From Caldisericaceae bacterium (GTDB lineage: Bacteria; Calditrichota; Calditrichia; Calditrichales; Calditrichaceae), in assembly GCA_021160885.1 (NCBI GenBank), contig JAGHBR010000116.1, positions 1-14,683 of the forward strand: DNA of 14,683 nt, written 5' to 3'. Below, piece after piece: positions 1 to 6,626 of the stretch. The notes beneath the pieces are model-generated. The model ran no database searches and had not been told where the DNA came from. It saw only the letters and a list, made by a program, of their open reading frames with translations. Position numbers and translations under genes: made by a program. Every line of letters begins with the position of its first letter. Positions within the stretch are counted from its first letter, which is position 1.

Positions 1-92
1 AAGCATACCTGGAAAAAAATTAAGTTAAATTTCTTGGTCTTAAACATATTGAAATAAAACTAACAAACAAACATAATTAATGAGGTTGAACT

Positions 93-1343
93 ATGTTAGA
101 TATTGAAGAACTGAAAAAGAAAAAAATTACTGAGCTGACAAAAATTGCTCAGGATATGAACATTACCGGTATTTCAGGTTTAAAAAAATCTGAATTGATT
201 TTTCGTATTCTCGAAGAACAGACAGCTCAGGAAGGTTTAATCTTTTCCAAGGGCGTTTTGGAAATTTTACCAGATGGTTACGGCTTTTTGCGTTCGTCCG
301 ATTATTCTTATTTGCCCGGTCCTGATGACATTTATGTTTCGCCTTCTCAGATTAAACGTTTTGGTTTGCGCACGGGTGACACCATTACCGGACAAATTCG
401 TCCGCCTAAAGATAATGAGCGCTTTTTTGCTCTGCTCAGGGTAGAAGCCGTAAATGATGAAAGTCCTGAGAAAGCACGCGAGCGGAATTTATTTGAAAAC
501 TTAACTCCGCTCTACCCCATGGAACGCATCAATCTGGAAACTACCAGCAAAGATTATTCCATGCGCATCATGAATTTGCTAACTCCTATCGGAAAAGGAC
601 AGCGTGGTTTGATTGTGGCTCAGCCCAGAACCGGTAAAACCATCTTACTACAAAAAATCGCCAATGCCATCACTAAAAATCACCCGGAAATTGTTTTGAT
701 GGTGCTATTAATCGACGAACGTCCTGAAGAAGTTACCGACATGGAACGTTCGGTGGATGCCGAAGTGATTAGTTCGACTTTTGATGAACCGGCCGAACGC
801 CATGTGCAGGTAGCTGACATGGTACTGGAAAAAGCCAAACGATTGGTAGAATACAAGCGCGATGTCGTAATTTTATTAGATAGTTTAACACGTCTGGCAC
901 GTGCTCATAACACCGTTGTGCCACACAGTGGCAAAATTCTTTCCGGTGGTATTGATTCTAATGCCTTGCAAAAACCAAAACGCTTTTTTGGTTCTGCCCG
1001 TAACATTGAAGAAGGCGGCAGCTTAACCATTATTGCCACAGCGCTGGTTGACACGGGTTCCAGAATGGACGAAGTTATTTTTGAAGAATTTAAAGGTACC
1101 GGTAATATGGAATTAATGCTCGATCGTCGTCTGACCGATCGTCGTATCTTTCCATCAATCGACATCAATCGTTCCGGTACGCGAAAAGAAGAATTGCTGC
1201 TCAGCCGTGAAGAATTGGCCCGTGTCTGGATTTTGCGCAAACTACTGAACGAGATGAACCCAATTGAAGCCATGGAATTCTTACTGGAAAAAATGTCTGA
1301 AACCAAAAACAACCGTGAATTTTTGAGAATGATGAATACTTAA
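93..1343 (+). CDS. rho: Transcription termination factor Rho
   Basis: Rho is a hexameric RNA-dependent ATPase that loads on nascent RNA, translocates and releases RNA polymerase. The 416 residues match the usual length (E. coli has 419). An N-terminal Rho_N helical domain (about 2-43) is followed by a cold-shock-like RNA-binding domain (about 48-120, with GYGFLR at 63-67 region and DIYVSPSQIKRFGLR). The RecA-type ATPase follows: Walker A QPRTGKT at 177-183, Walker B VVILLDSLTRLARA near 258-271, the Q/R-loop region SGGIDSNALQKPKRFFGSAR, and the SGTRKEELL segment whose R364 aligns with the E. coli arginine finger R366. The ATG start has GAGG 8 bases upstream. rpmE follows after 70 bp with no clear terminator between them. 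There is no large insertion in the RNA-binding domain as seen in some Rho proteins. Identification is secure. Confidence 0.98.
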   Translation: MLDIEELKKKKITELTKIAQDMNITGISGLKKSELIFRILEEQTAQEGLIFSKGVLEILPDGYGFLRSSDYSYLPGPDDIYVSPSQIKRFGLRTGDTITGQIRPPKDNERFFALLRVEAVNDESPEKARERNLFENLTPLYPMERINLETTSKDYSMRIMNLLTPIGKGQRGLIVAQPRTGKTILLQKIANAITKNHPEIVLMVLLIDERPEEVTDMERSVDAEVISSTFDEPAERHVQVADMVLEKAKRLVEYKRDVVILLDSLTRLARAHNTVVPHSGKILSGGIDSNALQKPKRFFGSARNIEEGGSLTIIATALVDTGSRMDEVIFEEFKGTGNMELMLDRRLTDRRIFPSIDINRSGTRKEELLLSREELARVWILRKLLNEMNPIEAMEFLLEKMSETKNNREFLRMMNT

Positions 1344-1413
1344 AAATTCTTTGCATTTGCCTTCATTTTAGTTTAAATTTGAAGGTTCGAAATTAGTACT
1401 AAGGAGGTTTGTT

Positions 1414-1614
1414 GTGAAAAAAGGTATTCATCCCGAATATAAATTGGGCACTGTAAGTTGTGCTTGTGGGAACACATTTCAAACGCGTTCGACCATCGGC
1501 GATTTAAAAGTTGAAATCTGCTCAGCCTGTCACCCATTTTTTACAGGCAAACAAAAGCTGGTTGACTCTGCCGGTCGTGTTGAAAAATTTATGAAAAAGT
1601 ACAATCTTAAATAA
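1414..1614 (+). CDS. rpmE: Ribosomal protein L31 (zinc-binding form)
   Basis: L31 is a small protein of the large subunit that helps bridge the 50S and 30S subunits. The 66 residues start MKKGIHPEY and contain the family block CHPFFTGKQ, followed by GRVEKFMKKYN. Cysteines 16, 18, 36 and 39 make this the zinc-binding (C+) type; the zinc-free paralogue lacks them. The start is GTG, fixed by a perfect AAGGAGG at 1401-1407, six bases upstream. A weak inverted repeat (CCTTCA at 1360-1365 with TGAAGG at 1380-1385) lies in the leader; it could be an autoregulatory structure but is too short to call. The gene follows rho, a very common arrangement, and ends just before an intrinsic terminator. Confidence 0.97.
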   Translation: MKKGIHPEYKLGTVSCACGNTFQTRSTIGDLKVEICSACHPFFTGKQKLVDSAGRVEKFMKKYNLK

Positions 1615-1640
1615 TTTCAGATTGTTTTTCCTTATTGTTT

Positions 1641-1683
1641 AAAAACGGAATGAAATGGGTTCCCAGATCATTCCGTTTTTTTA
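1641..1683 (+). terminator. Intrinsic terminator after rpmE
   Basis: AAAAACGGAATGA at 1641-1653 pairs perfectly over 13 bp with TCATTCCGTTTTT at 1668-1680. The loop is 14 nt and the distal arm runs into a seven-T tract. It lies 26 bases after the rpmE stop and 22 bases before the DUF1385 start. It should end rho-rpmE transcripts at least partly, so DUF1385-prfA may depend on read-through or an undetected promoter. Confidence 0.85.
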
Positions 1684-1704
1684 TTTAATTAACCCGAGGA
1701 ATTT

Positions 1705-2721
1705 ATGGCTAATCAAAATGAAGAAAAAATAATGCCCGTTGGCGGGCAGGCTGTTATTGAAGGCGTAATGATGCGCTCGCCCAAAAGAATTGCCACGGCG
1801 GTTCGACGAGCCAATGGCGCCATCGAGGTAAGAGTCGATGAGTTTCAATCGTTGATTCAAAAACACAAGACCTTGAACATTCCCATTTTGCGGGGTGCTA
1901 TCACCCTAATTGAGGTCATGATTATGGGTATTAAAACCCTGCAATGGTCAGCAGACAAAGCCATGGAAGACGCAGAAGCCGAAGAGGCTAAGAAAAATCC
2001 TGAAAAGGCCAAAAAGAAAAAGAAGAAAAAAGGCATGTCCACCACAGGCGCTGTTCTCTCTCTGGTAAGCGCTCTGGCCATTGGTGTAGCTTTTTTCTTT
2101 GTGTTGCCGCTCTATTTGACCACTGAAATTTTTAACATTGAAAGGCAGGCCTTAACCTTTAATTTAGTAGCCGGTCTATTCCGCATTGCTTTCTTTTTAC
2201 TCTACGTCTGGGGCATCTCCTTCATGAAAGATGTTCATCGCTTATTCGAATATCACGGCGCGGAACACAAAACAGTTTTTGCTTTCGAAAACAAAGTGCT
2301 GCTTTCTCCCGAAAACGTCCAGAAATTTTCCACCTACCATCCACGCTGTGGTACCAGTTTTTTGGTTATTGTCATGCTGATCAGTTTACTGTTTTTTGCT
2401 CTGGTGGACACCATTGTAATGTTGACCACCGGCCAGATGTCGCTTTTAATTCGGCTGGCTGTTCATCTTCCACTAATCCCAGTGGTTGGCGGAATTAGTT
2501 ACGAAGGTTTAAAAGCCTCAGCCAATAATATCGAAAATCCTCTGGTACGCGCCTTAATTGCTCCCGGCTTGTGGTTACAACGCATTACAACGCAACCGCC
2601 AGATAACCAACAATTGGAAGTGGCCATTGTGGCTTTAAAAACAGCTCTCGGAGAAGAGTTTGGCGATGAGCTGGTTGATGAGCCGGTCATTCAGTCTCAG
2701 GTCATTGCAGTTTCGGCATAG
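1705..2721 (+). CDS. DUF1385 family membrane protein (YqhQ-like)
   Basis: This is a DUF1385 membrane protein; I know of no firmly established biochemical role for the family. The 338 residues show its conserved blocks: GGQAVIEGVMMR at 13-24, RLFEYHGAEHKT at 179-190, YHPRCGTSFL at 211-220, GGISYEGLK at 262-270 and PGLWLQRITTQPPDNQQLEVA at about 287-307. Hydrophobic segments lie near 115-140, 150-172, 217-242 and 246-263. A cytosolic-looking loop before the first strong segment is acidic (84-95) and then has seven consecutive lysines (103-109), which is unusual and encoded by an A-rich run. The ATG has GAGGA at 1696-1700. The stop codon overlaps the prfA Shine-Dalgarno sequence, so the two are probably co-translated. 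DUF1385 next to prfA is conserved in many bacteria, which suggests, by inference only, a link to translation or membrane assembly. Confidence 0.93.
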   Translation: MANQNEEKIMPVGGQAVIEGVMMRSPKRIATAVRRANGAIEVRVDEFQSLIQKHKTLNIPILRGAITLIEVMIMGIKTLQWSADKAMEDAEAEEAKKNPEKAKKKKKKKGMSTTGAVLSLVSALAIGVAFFFVLPLYLTTEIFNIERQALTFNLVAGLFRIAFFLLYVWGISFMKDVHRLFEYHGAEHKTVFAFENKVLLSPENVQKFSTYHPRCGTSFLVIVMLISLLFFALVDTIVMLTTGQMSLLIRLAVHLPLIPVVGGISYEGLKASANNIENPLVRALIAPGLWLQRITTQPPDNQQLEVAIVALKTALGEEFGDELVDEPVIQSQVIAVSA

Positions 2722-2729
2722 GAGTTATT

Positions 2730-3809
2730 ATGAAAGAAAAAATTCTTAGTTTGCAAAAGCGACTGGAAGAACTGAACAAAGAGCTCTCCGATCCCAATGT
2801 TTTTAATGATCAAAACCGTTACAAACAGCTTTCCAGAGAACATAGTGAATTAAGTAAAATTCTGGAAGTTGGCACTCCTTATCTGGAAGCCTTGCAGGCC
2901 TTTGAAGAAAATAAAGCCATTTTGGAAGAAGACAACGACTCGGAATTGATAGAATTGGCCAAAGAAGAAAATCAAGAATTAGAAAAAAAAATCGAAGAAT
3001 ACGAAGAAAAACTAAAACTGTTGCTAATACCCAAAGACCCTGATGATCATAAAAACGCTATTGTTGAAATTCGCGCCGGTACCGGTGGCGATGAAGCTGC
3101 CATCTTTGCTGGCGATTTGTACCGCATGTACACGCGTTTTTGTGAAGATCACGGCTTCAAGATCGATGTGATGAGTTCGACGCCTTCGGAGCGCGGCGGT
3201 TTTAAAGAGATCATTTTCATGGTAGAAGGCCCCGATGCTTACGGAACCTTAAAATATGAAAGCGGCGTTCACCGCGTGCAGCGGGTTCCGGAAACTGAAA
3301 CCCAGGGCCGCGTGCACACTTCCGCCGCTTCAGTGGCCGTTTTACCAGAAGCCGAAGATGTGGACGTGGAAATTGATCCTAACGAATTGCGTATTGACGT
3401 TTTCCGTTCCAGCGGACCAGGCGGACAGAGTGTTAACACAACAGATTCTGCCGTACGAATTACCCACTTGCCTACCGGCCTGGTTGTAACCTGCCAGGAT
3501 GAAAAATCACAACACAAAAACAAAGCCAAAGCTCTAAAAGTGTTGCGCTCCCGCCTGTTAGACATGGCCATGCAGGAACAACGTTCCGCCATCGATGCGC
3601 AACGCAAATCCATGGTGGGCAGCGGCGACCGCAGCGCCAAAATCCGTACTTACAATTTTCCTCAGGGTCGGGTTACCGATCATCGTATTAACTTAACGCT
3701 CTATAAACTCGATCGTATTATGGAAGGCGAGCTGGACGAGCTGATCGAAGCTTTACAATTGGCTGCCCGCAACGAACAATTGGAAGCTGAGTACAGCAGC
3801 AAAGGGTAA
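2730..3809 (+). CDS. prfA: Peptide chain release factor 1
   Basis: RF1 reads UAA and UAG stop codons in the ribosomal A site and triggers hydrolysis of the finished peptidyl-tRNA. The 359 residues match the family length (E. coli 360). A coiled N-terminal domain (about 1-100) precedes the codon-recognition domain, where PET at 187-189 is the PxT tripeptide that marks RF1 rather than RF2 (SPF). The catalytic GGQ is at 231-233 within RSSGPGGQSVNTTDSAVRI; its glutamine is normally methylated by PrmC. CQDEKSQHKNKAKAL is also characteristic. GGAG at 2721-2724 overlaps the stop of DUF1385 and sits 5 bases before the ATG. prmC does not follow; the next genes are on the opposite strand. No strong terminator is visible in the 76-bp convergent gap. 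Confidence 0.98.
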   Translation: MKEKILSLQKRLEELNKELSDPNVFNDQNRYKQLSREHSELSKILEVGTPYLEALQAFEENKAILEEDNDSELIELAKEENQELEKKIEEYEEKLKLLLIPKDPDDHKNAIVEIRAGTGGDEAAIFAGDLYRMYTRFCEDHGFKIDVMSSTPSERGGFKEIIFMVEGPDAYGTLKYESGVHRVQRVPETETQGRVHTSAASVAVLPEAEDVDVEIDPNELRIDVFRSSGPGGQSVNTTDSAVRITHLPTGLVVTCQDEKSQHKNKAKALKVLRSRLLDMAMQEQRSAIDAQRKSMVGSGDRSAKIRTYNFPQGRVTDHRINLTLYKLDRIMEGELDELIEALQLAARNEQLEAEYSSKG

Positions 3810-3885
3810 ATTTATTTCTTTGTTGCCCGTTACTAAAAATTAATGATAAAATTTTTCTGCACCGATCCGCATTTTCAGCCGGTAA

Positions 3886-4371
3886 TCAGTTCTGACCAGC
3901 CCTGCGAATCAAAAATTTGTTCATTAAAAAGCTGCCCAGCAGAGTCAGCAAAGGGAACATGATCAAATTTCGGATTAAGATAGCGGCTCCCGCAAATCCC
4001 TGGTATTCGGGTTTTTGCATTTCATTGTATAAATCTTCCCACAATGGCGGGAGTTCTTCCATGCTTTCCAGCGCCTGAGTTAGCCACTGCACCTGCCAGT
4101 TGCCGTAGATCTGAAAAACGATATACTGAAAAACAAAGGCCAGAATCGCCCCGATTAAGCCTGCCGAAATGCCAATATGCACAACTTCAGGGGCGCTGAA
4201 AAATGCCCTGTCTTCCAGCCTTTTACTCAATAACCAGATAGGAATAATTCCGCCTGAAATAATGCCCAGGCAACAAAAACAGTTTACCAGATTAAAAAGC
4301 GGAATGCTGTCCGTAACAGCAGCAGTCAATGCACCGAGAAAAATGGCAAAATAGGTATCTTGTTTGGTCAT
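3886..4371 (-). CDS. Small multi-pass membrane protein, unknown function
   Basis: I do not recognise the family firmly. The 161-residue protein is hydrophobic, with likely membrane segments near 7-27, 32-49, 65-88 and 128-151. CFCC at 31-34 sits at the start of the second segment, followed by a glycine-rich GIISGGIIP. A polar, acidic, tryptophan-rich stretch (about 90-122) separates the third and fourth segments. The layout resembles small DUF4199-type or other uncharacterised membrane proteins of the FCB group, but this is only an impression. Its ATG overlaps the stop of the DUF2085 gene in an ATGA, with GAGAGGA just upstream, so the two are translationally coupled and probably act together. 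It converges on prfA. Confidence 0.8.
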   Translation of the reverse strand: MTKQDTYFAIFLGALTAAVTDSIPLFNLVNCFCCLGIISGGIIPIWLLSKRLEDRAFFSAPEVVHIGISAGLIGAILAFVFQYIVFQIYGNWQVQWLTQALESMEELPPLWEDLYNEMQKPEYQGFAGAAILIRNLIMFPLLTLLGSFLMNKFLIRRAGQN

Positions 4372-4829
4372 TGTTTTCCTCTCTTGAAAACGCGTTCAGG
4401 CACTGTGCTTAGTAAAAACAGGATTAATAAAATTCCGGAAGTCAGGCCGCTGATGCTACGCAGTAGCTTATAATTAGAATAGACTCCGACGGATTCTGTA
4501 CCAACTTCCAGCAAAAGGAAAATCAAAAATGGAATAAAAATAAACTCAGGCACGCGGAATTGCTTTTTTATCATAAGAAGGAGTAAACCGATGAGCATGC
4601 CTAAATAAATAAACGTGCAACGTACACAGAGCGCCATGGGCAGGCCATTAATAAAAAAGGAACGATCAGGCTGCTGGTGGCAGGCAGGATCCAGTAAAAA
4701 ATAGATGCCAGCGGCCATCCACTGCAACCCCCTATTTGAACTACCGGCCAGAATCGGCGCAAGCCAGTTTAACAAATTCAAAATCAGTAATCCCACAAAA
4801 ATTAATTTTAAATAAAAACTTCGTTTCAT
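4368..4829 (-). CDS. DUF2085 family membrane protein
   Basis: The protein has the DUF2085 signature: CHQ at 50-52, a conserved R56 in RSFFINGLPMALC, and CVRCTFIYLGMLIG with C68, R70 and C71. The family is membrane-bound and of unknown function; conserved cysteines and a histidine facing the membrane suggest metal or redox chemistry, by inference. Likely membrane segments lie near 7-28, 36-47, 73-87, 95-115 and 129-143. I chose the ATG at 4829 (153 residues) because GAGG at 4838-4841 sits 8 bases upstream; a TTG at 4847 in the same frame would add six residues but has no such site. It is first in a two-gene operon, overlaps the downstream gene by 4 bp, and is divergent from queG. Confidence 0.87.
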   Translation of the reverse strand: MKRSFYLKLIFVGLLILNLLNWLAPILAGSSNRGLQWMAAGIYFLLDPACHQQPDRSFFINGLPMALCVRCTFIYLGMLIGLLLLMIKKQFRVPEFIFIPFLIFLLLEVGTESVGVYSNYKLLRSISGLTSGILLILFLLSTVPERVFKRGKQ

Positions 4830-4837
4830 TTCATTTT

Positions 4838-4841
4838 CCTC
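4838..4841 (-). promoter_or_regulatory. Ribosome binding site deciding the DUF2085 start
   Basis: GAGG on the minus strand lies 8 bases before the ATG at 4829. It would fall inside the coding sequence if the upstream TTG at 4847 were used, which favours the shorter form. Confidence 0.6.
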
Positions 4842-4956
4842 TTCCAAAGAAACTTATCAGAAATTCACAATGGATGCAATCCAATTTTGCTCAAAAAACA
4901 GGTAGAGTGTAAGCTAAAATTTTTAATTAAAGACTTTATTGATTATTTTTAGAGTA

Positions 4957-5967
4957 ATGAATTCAAAATTTAAAAACAGAATGGAAATTAAACAAAAATC
5001 CCAATTGTTTAAAGAGATTGGTTACCAGATCGGTTTTGACAAAATCGGCATTGCCAGAGCCGGCCTGGCGCCAAAAGCTGAGTTCCTAGAAAAGTGGCTG
5101 GCTAATGGCAAACATGGTACCATGACCTGGATGGAAAAACACAAAGAAATACGAAAAGACCTGCGCCAATTTTTTCCGGAAGCTCGCTCTGTAATTATGG
5201 TTGCTTTAAATTACTACACACCTCATCCAATCAAAACAATACCACAAACTGCCAAAATCAGCCGTTATGCCTGGGGTAGCGACTATCACAAAATCTTGAA
5301 AAAGATGTTGAAACGCTTTCTGGAAAAGTTGCAGTCAATAGATCCTACCATCCGGGGCCGGGCGTTTGTTGATTCCGCGCCGGTCATGGAAAAACAGTGG
5401 GCTGTGCAAGCCGGCCTGGGCTGGCAGGGAAAGAATACCAATCTCTTAACACGTGACCTGGGCTCCTGGCTCTTTTTAGGAGGCTTAGCAATTAATCAAG
5501 AGCTGGTTTACGACCATCCGACGCAGGACTATTGCGGAAATTGTGATGCCTGTGTAACAGCCTGCCCGACTAATGCCTTGGAACCTTATGTCCTTGATCC
5601 CACAAAATGCATTTCTTACCTGACCATTGAGTACCGCGGCACCGAGCTCCCCACCACTTTAAAAGACAAGTTAGAAAACTGGGTTTTTGGTTGCGACATT
5701 TGTCAGGATGTTTGTCCCTGGAATCGTTTTGCTAAAAAAACCCATGAACCACGCTTTAATCCCAAAGATCAAAAAATGGTTAATCCGCCTCTGGACTTTT
5801 TAGCTCAATTGAAAGAAGATGAATTCAATTCGTTTTTTGCCGGCACACCTGTACGCAGGGCTAAATACCACAATTTCATGCAGAATTTAATGGCTATAAT
5901 TGACCAACAAACCAAGCAACAGGATAAGCAAGTAAAAAACACACCAGTTGTTCACGACAAAGATTAA
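4957..5967 (+). CDS. queG: Epoxyqueuosine reductase
   Basis: QueG reduces epoxyqueuosine to queuosine at position 34 of GUN-anticodon tRNAs, using cobalamin and two 4Fe-4S clusters. With the ATG at 4957 the protein has 336 residues. D139 in FVDSAPVMEK matches the catalytic aspartate of the family. The cluster motifs are CGNCDACVTACP (C193, C196, C199, C203), C218 in CISYLTIEYRG, and CDICQDVCPWN (C246, C249, C253). It is shorter than the E. coli (about 379) and Bacillus (about 386) enzymes and appears to lack the C-terminal HEAT-repeat tail that helps bind tRNA. An in-frame TTG at 4939 and an ATG at 4981 are alternative starts; only a weak AGAG precedes 4957. It is divergent from the DUF2085 operon and has no queuosine genes beside it in this window. 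Confidence 0.95.
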   Translation: MNSKFKNRMEIKQKSQLFKEIGYQIGFDKIGIARAGLAPKAEFLEKWLANGKHGTMTWMEKHKEIRKDLRQFFPEARSVIMVALNYYTPHPIKTIPQTAKISRYAWGSDYHKILKKMLKRFLEKLQSIDPTIRGRAFVDSAPVMEKQWAVQAGLGWQGKNTNLLTRDLGSWLFLGGLAINQELVYDHPTQDYCGNCDACVTACPTNALEPYVLDPTKCISYLTIEYRGTELPTTLKDKLENWVFGCDICQDVCPWNRFAKKTHEPRFNPKDQKMVNPPLDFLAQLKEDEFNSFFAGTPVRRAKYHNFMQNLMAIIDQQTKQQDKQVKNTPVVHDKD

Positions 5968-5984
5968 TTCTGAGCCTTATTTGA

Positions 5985-6372
5985 TTAAATGGCGTGTCTA
6001 TTCAAAAAAATGGCCTTGTTGATTAACAGGTACAACTTTGAGTAGTGTTTGCGAATTTCTGCAGCCATGGCAAAAACTTAGCTCAAGGTATTAAAATAGT
6101 CGATTCGTTCATTGCCACTTGAACATATATTTTCGTGTCTAACCTATTGAAAGCACGACCGTGCCCATTTTCGCCAATTGATGGGCGGTCTCTTTGTCAG
6201 CGCCATCGATTAAATCGGCAATTAATCCGATGCACTCTTTCATTGTTTCCCCTCCAGCTTCATTTACGTTCACTTGATTTTTAATAATTGCTTTGTTACG
6301 ATTCTTCTACAAATCGTGCAGCAGGACATAGGCTTCCAATACAGAAATATCGAAACGTTTTAGTTTGCGTCA
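5985..6372 (-). pseudogene. Broken minus-strand gene of unknown family
   Basis: Coding-like frames survive on the minus strand but are interrupted. From 6369 one frame reads RKLKRFDISVLEAYVLLHDL, meets TAG at 6307-6309, then continues in the same frame as KNRNKAIIKNQVNVNEAGGE into MKECIGLIADLIDGADKETA and ends with TAG at 6139-6141. After a frame change, codons between about 6138 and 5985 read SGNERIDYFNTLS, a TAA at 6078-6080, then MAAEIRKHYSKLYLLINKAI and a stop at 5985-5987. The composition is that of a soluble helical protein of about 120-130 residues with two stops and one frameshift. I cannot name the family. The evidence is composition and frame continuity only; similarity search would be needed for confirmation. 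The stretch 6373-6626, further 5', shows only short scattered frames and a small GCCCT-TTT-AGGGC hairpin at 6433-6445. Confidence 0.4.
6139..6243 (-). CDS. Possible 34-residue small protein
   Basis: Read on its own, this short frame starts with ATG at 6243, preceded by GGAGG at 6251-6255 with a 7-base spacer, one of the best ribosome binding sites in the window. It encodes MKECIGLIADLIDGADKETA and 14 more residues, ending KMGTVVLSIG. The predicted peptide is an amphipathic helix pair. It may be a real small protein, or the site may be chance purine richness inside the broken gene described over the same bases, because the same frame is open upstream to the TAG at 6307-6309. I favour the second reading slightly. 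Confidence 0.3.
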   Translation of the reverse strand: MKECIGLIADLIDGADKETAHQLAKMGTVVLSIG

Positions 6373-6626
6373 TCATTTTACGCTTAGTGAAATATCTCCG
6401 GCCTGAACACCTACTTTCTCCATTCCGATGCAGCCCTTTTAGGGCCATGAAACGCTGCTGCTTGCACGCCCCATTTTCTCGTCGCTTTACTATCCGGTCG
6501 GTCTAACAAATCTGACAGCACGCCACTTTCTCACACTAAAACTCAGTCGCTAAGTTCGACAAAAAAGAAATTAACTCCGCGTTTTTATCCCCTTTATCGT
6601 TTGCAACCTTCTGTAGCCCAGAAAAT

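Noticed and set aside
905..1312. 135-codon minus-strand frame inside rho.
   Set aside because: It is the antisense shadow of the conserved Rho ATPase domain.
3835..3856. AAAAATT/AATTTTT inverted repeat between the convergent prfA and membrane-protein genes.
   Set aside because: The stem is 7 bp of A-T pairs only, too weak to call as a terminator in an AT-rich gap.
4830..4956. Possible divergent promoters between the DUF2085 gene and queG (for example TTGCTC at 4887 with TAAGCT 17 bases later).
   Set aside because: The -10 match is poor and AT-rich DNA gives such pairs by chance.
6433..6445. GCCCT-TTT-AGGGC hairpin.
   Set aside because: A 5-bp stem without a T-run or context; too small to assign a role.
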